From NCBI GenBank assembly GCA_036833635.1, contig DAITPJ010000022.1:1-26150 (forward strand): a stretch of 26,150 bases of DNA, written 5' to 3'. Below, one piece after another: positions 21,734-26,150 of the stretch. Positions within the stretch are counted from its first letter, which is position 1, and every line of letters starts with the position of its first letter. This stretch comes from Terrimesophilobacter sp036833635 (GTDB lineage Bacteria; Actinomycetota; Actinomycetes; Actinomycetales; Microbacteriaceae). The translations under genes were made by a program, and so were the position numbers. The notes under the pieces are model-generated. The model was not told where the DNA came from, did no database searches, and saw only the letters and a program-made list of their open reading frames with translations.

Positions 21734-21772
21734 CGCCTCGTCTGCCATAGTTGACGCATGGCAGACGAGGCG
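21734..21772. repeat. Perfect 15-bp inverted repeat around the glycosyltransferase start
   Basis: CGCCTCGTCTGCCAT (21734-21748), 9-bp spacer, then its exact reverse complement (21758-21772), which begins at the ATG. CATAGT (21746-21751), a possible leaderless -10 ending 6 nt before the ATG, lies at the inner edge of the left arm. Depending on where transcription starts, it is either a DNA operator or an mRNA hairpin sealing the start codon. Confidence 0.7.
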
Positions 21773-22807
21773 GATCCGTTCCCCGCGGTCTCCTACGTCA
21801 TGCCCGTACTCAACGAGGCCGGTTACATCGAAACGGCCATCCGATCGGTGCTCGGCCAGGACTACCCGGGCGAGAAAGAACTGGTTCTCGCTCTCGGCCC
21901 CTCGAACGACGGGACGACCGGGGTCGTGACGGCGCTCGCGAAAACCGACCCGCGCATCCGTACAGTGGAGAACCCGGATGCCGACATCCCGGTCGGCTTG
22001 AACCTCGCGATCCGGGCGTCCACCCACCCGATCGTGGTGCGGGTGGACGCGCACTCCGAGCTCGAACCCGGCTATACAGCGGCGGCTGTCGCGACCCTGC
22101 AGCGCACAGGCGCGGCGAACGTCGGCGGCGTCATGCTCGCGCGCGGCAAGACGGCGTTCCAGTCGGCGGTCGCGCGCGCCTACAACAGCCCGTTCGGGCT
22201 CGGTGGCGCGCGTTACCACGGCGGTGCGAAGGAAGGCGCGGCCGAGTCGGCGTACCTCGGGGTCTTCCGGCGGGAGGCGCTCGAGGGCGCGGGCCTCTTC
22301 GACGAGACGATCCGCCGCGGCGAGGACTGGGAACTCAACCTGCGCATCCGCGATGCCGGCGGCATCGTCTGGTTCGATCCCGCGCTCACGACCACCTACT
22401 GGCCGCGGGAGAACTGGGCCAAGCTCGCCCGGCAGTTCTTCGCGACCGGTGTGTGGCGGGCGGAATTGGTGCGCCGGATCGGGGGCCGCAACCCGTGGCG
22501 ATTCTTCGCGCCCCCGTTGCTCGTACTCTCGCTCGTCGCGAGCGTGGTCATCGGCGTGCTGCAGCTGACGGGAGTGCTGCACGGGAGGCTCGGCCTCGTC
22601 GCAAGCGCCGTGTATCTCGCGCCGATCCTGTACCTGCTTCTCGTGCTCTGGGTTTCGCTGACGCAGGATGCCGTCACGCCGTGGCGGGAGCGCTGGCTCT
22701 TTCTCATCGTGCTGCCGACGATGCACGTGAGCTGGGGGGCCGGCTTCATCGTCGGGCTCGTCCGCGGCGCGCACGGTATCAACGACACGTCGCGCACGGA
22801 GATCTAG
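21758..22807 (+). CDS. Family 2 glycosyltransferase, ExoA-like, membrane-anchored
   Basis: 349 residues from ATG 21758. GT-A fold of family 2: VSYVMPVLNEAGYIETAI (11-28), a DxD-like VDAHS (96-100), and GEDWELNLRIRDAGG (188-202) with the probable catalytic base. C-terminal residues about 248-335 form three hydrophobic segments, as in ExoA-type enzymes of exopolysaccharide synthesis, so it is held at the inner membrane face. It should transfer a sugar to a lipid-linked acceptor; donor and acceptor are not readable. There is no ribosome site, and the start codon lies at the edge of a 15-bp inverted repeat. It converges with the first glycerophosphotransferase gene across a block of REP-like elements. 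Confidence 0.88.
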   Translation: MADEADPFPAVSYVMPVLNEAGYIETAIRSVLGQDYPGEKELVLALGPSNDGTTGVVTALAKTDPRIRTVENPDADIPVGLNLAIRASTHPIVVRVDAHSELEPGYTAAAVATLQRTGAANVGGVMLARGKTAFQSAVARAYNSPFGLGGARYHGGAKEGAAESAYLGVFRREALEGAGLFDETIRRGEDWELNLRIRDAGGIVWFDPALTTTYWPRENWAKLARQFFATGVWRAELVRRIGGRNPWRFFAPPLLVLSLVASVVIGVLQLTGVLHGRLGLVASAVYLAPILYLLLVLWVSLTQDAVTPWRERWLFLIVLPTMHVSWGAGFIVGLVRGAHGINDTSRTEI

Positions 22808-22816
22808 GAGTTCCGT

Positions 22817-22853
22817 TGGTTGAGTAGCTCGCGCAGCGAGCGTATCGAAACCA
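22817..22853 (+). repeat. REP-like element, copy E
   Basis: GGTTGAGTAG (22818-22827), hairpin GCTCGC-GCA-GCGAGC (22827-22841), GTATCGAAACC (22842-22852). With copy F it forms one long inverted repeat from 22814 to 22909. Confidence 0.85.
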
Positions 22854-22869
22854 GCTTGCGGTGACTGCT

Positions 22870-22904
22870 GGTTTCGATACGCCGCCTGCGGCGGCTACTC
22901 AACC
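22870..22904 (-). repeat. REP-like element, copy F
   Basis: Reverse orientation: GGTTTCGATAC (22870-22880), hairpin GCCGCC-TGC-GGCGGC (22881-22895), TACTCAACC (22896-22904). The matched flanks CCGTTGG (22814, copy E side) and CCAACGG (22903-22909) extend the E-F inverted repeat. Confidence 0.85.
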
Positions 22905-22922
22905 AACGGGGTACTCGCTGAG

Positions 22923-22936
22923 GGCGCTACTCAACC
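22923..22936 (-). repeat. Partial REP-like element, copy G
   Basis: Only the CTACTCAACC arm (22927-22936) with part of a core is present. GTACTCGCTG occurs on both sides (22911-22920 and 22943-22952), suggesting a local duplication. Confidence 0.6.
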
Positions 22937-22950
22937 ATCTGAGTACTCGC

Positions 22951-22981
22951 TGGTTGAGTAGCGCGCAGCGCGTATCGAAAC
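22951..22981 (+). repeat. REP-like element, copy H
   Basis: GGTTGAGTAG (22952-22961), shorter hairpin GCGC-GCA-GCGC (22961-22971), GTATCGAAAC (22972-22981). It ends 14 bp before the stop codon of the converging glycerophosphotransferase gene. Confidence 0.8.
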
Positions 22982-22995
22982 ATCCGACCGCGTCC

Positions 22996-24501
22996 TCAGA
23001 TCACACCTTCCCGGATGAGCCGTGCCACGACCCGTTCGGCCGCGTGCCCGTCGTCGCGAGGGTTGAAGCTCTCGCGCCAAGCCGCATACCTCGCCGCGTA
23101 CTCGGCCTGCACGGCATCCGGATGCCGCACGAGCTCGAGCAGTTCGCTCGCCTCCTGCACGACAGGGCCGGGCGCGACCGGCAGCAGGTCGAAGTAGAAG
23201 CCGCGCAGCACTTCGCGGTAGCGGTCGAGGTCGGGCGTGAAGAAGTAGATCGGCTTGCCGGTGACGCTGAAGTCGAACATGACGCTCGAGTAGTCGGTCA
23301 CGAGGGCGTCCGCGGCGAGGAAGAGGTCGGAGACATCCGGGTAGCTCGTGACGTCGATGACGCCGCCCGCCCGCACGTCCTCGCCGGGCTGCAGCGTGCG
23401 CGAGTGGCCACGGATGAGCATGACGTAGCCAGGGCCGAGCTGCTCCATGAAGTGCGACGCATCGAGGTGATCGACGTGGTCGGGCCGGTCGTCGCGCCAG
23501 GTCGGTGCGTAGAGCAGCACCCGAACGCCATCCGGGATGCCGAGGCGCGTCCTGATCGCGGCGGCGTCGCCCGTCACGAGCACGTCGTCGCGCGGGTAGC
23601 CCTCCTCCCAGATCGGGCCGAGGTAGGCGTAGGCCCGTCGGAAGATCCGTTTCGCATAGTCGTTCTGAGCGAGCAGGATGTCCCAGCGGGAGCGTTCCCG
23701 CAGCGTCGCGAGGGCCGTGCGCAGGCCGGGCCGCTTGCGGGAGAGGGCGAGCTTCTTGAGCATCGTGCCGTGCCAGGTCTGCAGGACCTTCTGGTGCGGG
23801 CGGGCGCGGTAGCGGTTGCGCAGCCAGTCGTTGACGACGATGAGCCGAGCTCCCGCGCGGACCCGCCACCACTCGGCGCTGCCTTCGATCAGTGGGATCG
23901 AGCCGTCCGGCACCGCGACAGAGGCATCCGCCACTCCCCAATACCGGGCGAGGTCGGGCCGCGCCGCGGCGATCGCGCGGTCGAGCGCGAGCGGATTGCA
24001 TGAGGCGTTCCGCCCATAGAAGCTCTCGAAGAAGACGGCCTCGAGCGGCTGGGGTCTGACAGTTCGATACTCGGCCTCGAATCTCGCCTGGTTCTCGCCG
24101 CCGCGCTCGTCGTCGGCGAGCGGCGGGGTGAAGACGACGACGACGTCGTCCTCCTCGACCCGGAAGGCGATGTGGAAGAGCCCCTGCACGAGCTGCGCCC
24201 CTGGCACGGCCGCCGCGATGGCGCTGACCCGCGCGCCGTCGACGACGAGCGGGTAACTTCCGGATGGCGGGGCCAGTTCCGGCCCGCCCCAGCGGCTCGC
24301 GGTGAGCGGCACGGCCGCGCGCCAGCCGGAACCGTCCGCTGAGACCGTCCCCGGCATCCGAAGTCGCGCGCCGGCGAGCTCGAGCGTCTCGGGAACGTCA
24401 CCCGACCCGCGAAGTTCGAGCGCAGGCCCGGCCACAAGCGCGATCGTCTCGAGTTCGAGCGTGCGCGGCGCCGGTGCCGGCGACGATGCTGTCGCGGTCA
24501 T
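22996..24501 (-). CDS. CDP-glycerol glycerophosphotransferase family protein (TagF-like)
   Basis: 501 residues from ATG 24501, which overlaps the preceding gene's stop (ATGA). An extra N-terminal region of about 150 residues looks beta-rich and is not recognised. The C-terminal two-thirds carries family motifs: KVLQTWHGTMLKK (238-250, catalytic-type His244), LVTGDAAAIRTRLG (308-321), LLYAPTWRDDRPD, LIRGHS (His366) and ALVTDYSSVMFDF (399-411). The family transfers glycerol- or ribitol-phosphate from a CDP donor to teichoic acid chains on the inner face of the membrane. Lack of a membrane helix fits peripheral attachment. The exact polymer is unknown; related actinobacterial enzymes may add other alditol phosphates. 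Confidence 0.9.
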   Translation of the reverse strand: MTATASSPAPAPRTLELETIALVAGPALELRGSGDVPETLELAGARLRMPGTVSADGSGWRAAVPLTASRWGGPELAPPSGSYPLVVDGARVSAIAAAVPGAQLVQGLFHIAFRVEEDDVVVVFTPPLADDERGGENQARFEAEYRTVRPQPLEAVFFESFYGRNASCNPLALDRAIAAARPDLARYWGVADASVAVPDGSIPLIEGSAEWWRVRAGARLIVVNDWLRNRYRARPHQKVLQTWHGTMLKKLALSRKRPGLRTALATLRERSRWDILLAQNDYAKRIFRRAYAYLGPIWEEGYPRDDVLVTGDAAAIRTRLGIPDGVRVLLYAPTWRDDRPDHVDHLDASHFMEQLGPGYVMLIRGHSRTLQPGEDVRAGGVIDVTSYPDVSDLFLAADALVTDYSSVMFDFSVTGKPIYFFTPDLDRYREVLRGFYFDLLPVAPGPVVQEASELLELVRHPDAVQAEYAARYAAWRESFNPRDDGHAAERVVARLIREGVI

Positions 24502-25730
24502 TCCTGCCCTCCCAGCCGGGTGAGGAGTTCTTCATACACTCTCGCAGTGTTGCGACCATCGCGGTACTCGTGGTGGGTTGCGGCGAGGTCAACGGCGTGG
24601 GCGCCGAGCCGGGCGAGGGCCGTCGGGTCGCCGAGCAGCGCGAGCACCTCGTCCCATGTCGTCACATCGCTGCCGCCGGTGAACTCCCGGTACGGCTCGT
24701 ACAGCCCACGGGTGGCGGTGTACTCATGCGCGTCCGGCGCGAGGAAGGCGATCGGCCGGCCGAGCAGCGCGAAGTCGAAGGCGACAGAGGAGTAGTCGGT
24801 CACGAGCACGTCGACGGCGGGGAGCACGGGATTGAGGTCGTTCTGCGCGCTCGCGGACAGCATCCGGATGCGGGCAGAGACCGCGGGGCCGGCCGCGTAG
24901 TCGCCCACGCTGTGCGGGTGCGGGCGCAGCACGAGCACGCTTTCGCCCTGCTCGAGGAACGCGGCGATGCGCTGCCACTCTGCCGCGGTCGGGATCGCCG
25001 GGTCCGGGTCGCCGTCGCGCCAGGTGGGGGCGAAGAGGATCGTGCGGTCGCGCCCGTAGTCGCCGACGACCTGGGCGAGGAGGGTGCGCGCGTCCCCGGA
25101 CGGGGTGAGCACGATGTCGTCGCGAGGGTCACCTGTGACGACGACGCGGTCGGCCGGGAGACCGAAGGCGCTGCGCAGTCGCGCGGCCGAGACCTCGGAC
25201 GCGGCGGGGACGAGCCCGATGGCCGAGATGTTCCTGCGGTAGAGGGCGCGCAGCATCCGGGCAGGGCCGCCGCGGAACGTGACGGGGGAGTCGAGCTGGA
25301 TCTTCTTGAGCGGGATGCCGTGCCAGAGCTGCACGAGGAATGCGCCGTGGGTGCCGAAGCGGTTCGCGTCGCCGAGGCCATGGGTGACGACGATGACGCG
25401 TGCCCGCAGCGTCGTGCGGAAGCCGCGCCAGCTCGATCGCAGCACCGCGATCATCCCCAGTGCGCGCGCCCTTGCGAGTTCGTCGCGGTCGCGGGCGAGC
25501 CAGGCGAGCTTGAGCGAAGGGTCGGCGTCACGCGCGAACCGATACAACGCAAGCGCCCCTTCACCGAGCCCCGACCCGCTCGCGAAGACCCAGTGGTCAT
25601 CGTCTCGGCGCACGAACGCGCTGGCGAGCCGGCCGAGCGCGTAGAGCGGCAGGGAGAGAAGCCTCGTCGCGTTCCCTCTGGCGAAGGTGAAACTGGGCAC
25701 CGGGCGGTCGCACTCTTTCCGGGTGATCAT
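24498..25730 (-). CDS. Second CDP-glycerol glycerophosphotransferase family protein
   Basis: 410 residues from ATG 25730. The order of motifs is as in the downstream paralogue but without its N-terminal extension: LVQLWHGIPLKKIQLD (132-147, His137), RVVVTGDPRDD, ILFAPTWRDGDPD, LRPHPHS and VLVTDYSSVAFDFALLGRP. It is first in a two-gene minus-strand operon with a 4-bp ATGA overlap, so both enzymes are made together, perhaps as primase and polymerase as with TagB/TagF. That division of labour is a guess. No ribosome site is seen; a -10-like TAGGCT lies at 25754-25759 on the minus strand. It is divergent from another gene of probably the same family. Confidence 0.9.
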   Translation of the reverse strand: MITRKECDRPVPSFTFARGNATRLLSLPLYALGRLASAFVRRDDDHWVFASGSGLGEGALALYRFARDADPSLKLAWLARDRDELARARALGMIAVLRSSWRGFRTTLRARVIVVTHGLGDANRFGTHGAFLVQLWHGIPLKKIQLDSPVTFRGGPARMLRALYRRNISAIGLVPAASEVSAARLRSAFGLPADRVVVTGDPRDDIVLTPSGDARTLLAQVVGDYGRDRTILFAPTWRDGDPDPAIPTAAEWQRIAAFLEQGESVLVLRPHPHSVGDYAAGPAVSARIRMLSASAQNDLNPVLPAVDVLVTDYSSVAFDFALLGRPIAFLAPDAHEYTATRGLYEPYREFTGGSDVTTWDEVLALLGDPTALARLGAHAVDLAATHHEYRDGRNTARVYEELLTRLGGQE

Positions 25731-25833
25731 GGAGGGCCAGTGGCGGTCGAGGCGAGCCTAGCAGCGCCGGATGTCCGCAGTCTCGGCTGGGTAACGGACG
25801 GGCAGGGAAGTCGGCAACCGCGCGCGGCACTGC

Positions 25834-25839
25834 TTTAAT
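25834..25839 (+). promoter_or_regulatory. Putative leaderless -10 (TTTAAT)
   Basis: TTTAAT ends 6 nt before GTG 25846. It is one of the few AT-rich hexamers in the gap; no other structure is seen in 25731-25845. Confidence 0.4.
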
Positions 25840-25845
25840 CGGCAG

Positions 25846-26150
25846 GTGAGTGTTCTGAGCGATGTACGAGCGGCCCAGCGGATCATCCGCAACCTCATCC
25901 GGAGTCGCAACAATCGTCGAGCGCTCGCCCGCGTTCTCGCATCGCGGCCCCTGCCGGCGCCGAAGAGCTTCCAGATCGTGCTGTACTTCGCCGACCCGAA
26001 GGTCAATCTGTACCAGCTGCGGCAGTGGTACGAGCCACTCGTAGAGCTGTCGAAGACGTGGCCCGTCGTGGTCGTGTCGCGCTCGCCGAGCTCGATGCTG
26101 CGGCTGGTCGAGGAGTGCCCGCTGCCCGTCGTCTACCTGCGCAAGATCGT
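25846..26150 (+). CDS. Probable polymer-biosynthesis transferase (3' end outside window)
   Basis: From GTG 25846 the frame runs open to the window edge (101 codons): MSVLSDVRAAQRIIRNLI, a basic helical start, then FQIVLYFADPKVNLYQL and LSKTWPVVVVSRSPSS, which look like the first strands of a GT-B type fold. Actinobacterial CDP-glycerol glycerophosphotransferase-like proteins have comparable N-termini, and the divergent neighbours belong to that family. The diagnostic C-terminal motifs lie beyond the window, so the assignment is tentative. The start is supported by TTTAAT 6 nt upstream. Confidence 0.6.
   Translation, partial: MSVLSDVRAAQRIIRNLIRSRNNRRALARVLASRPLPAPKSFQIVLYFADPKVNLYQLRQWYEPLVELSKTWPVVVVSRSPSSMLRLVEECPLPVVYLRKI

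Noticed and set aside
20516..22774. A 752-codon open frame on the minus strand
   Set aside because: It runs opposite the protease and glycosyltransferase genes and across the hairpin-rich gap. Its composition is that of an antisense shadow.
22814..22981. CRISPR-like array
   Set aside because: The repeats alternate in orientation, have no spacers of regular length, and recur at distant loci; no cas genes are present. They are REP-like elements.

Overview
The window is about 70% G+C with GTG/TTG starts, dense ATGA-type gene overlaps, several apparently leaderless promoters and frequent GGATGC/GCATCC words. With a mycothiol-type maleylpyruvate isomerase, this points to a high-GC actinobacterium, most likely of the Microbacteriaceae type. 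The assignment is inferred from composition and gene content, not from a marker gene. No gene-free stretch exceeds 300 bases.

Left third (1-13.4 kb): an aromatic-acid catabolic island. A gentisate branch (1-5.1 kb) has an FAD hydroxylase cut by the window edge, a divergent IclR regulator, and a tight operon of gentisate dioxygenase, fumarylpyruvate hydrolase, maleylpyruvate isomerase and MarR. A beta-ketoadipate branch (5.2-13.4 kb) has pcaF with an IclR regulator, divergent pobA, and a pcaH-G-B-D-C operon preceded by its own IclR gene. 4-Hydroxybenzoate would go to protocatechuate and on to 3-oxoadipate; pcaIJ (CoA transferase) and any aromatic-acid transporter are absent. I see a candidate palindromic operator at each control point, including matching 15-bp sites at both ends of the third IclR gene.

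Middle (13.5-18.7 kb): a nitrilase-family amidase, then a three-gene signalling cassette. Its first gene fuses a complete receiver domain to a complete PIG-L/LmbE zinc deacetylase, its second is a stand-alone receiver, and its third is a membrane PAS histidine kinase. I regard this phosphorelay-controlled deacetylase as the most unusual system in the window. A converging class I/II aminotransferase follows.

Right part (18.8-26.15 kb): an envelope region with a lipoprotein and a secreted PKD-like protein sharing an AT-richer patch, an HtrA-type protease with PDZ domain, an ExoA-like GT2 glycosyltransferase, two CDP-glycerol glycerophosphotransferase-family genes and the start of a probable third. 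This suggests teichoic-acid-like polymer synthesis.

A REP-like element recurs in the gaps: arms GGTTGAGTAG and TATCGAAACC around a hairpin whose stem sequence differs between copies but stays self-complementary. There are six full copies plus two partial or decayed ones. One copy supplies the stop codon of pcaC.
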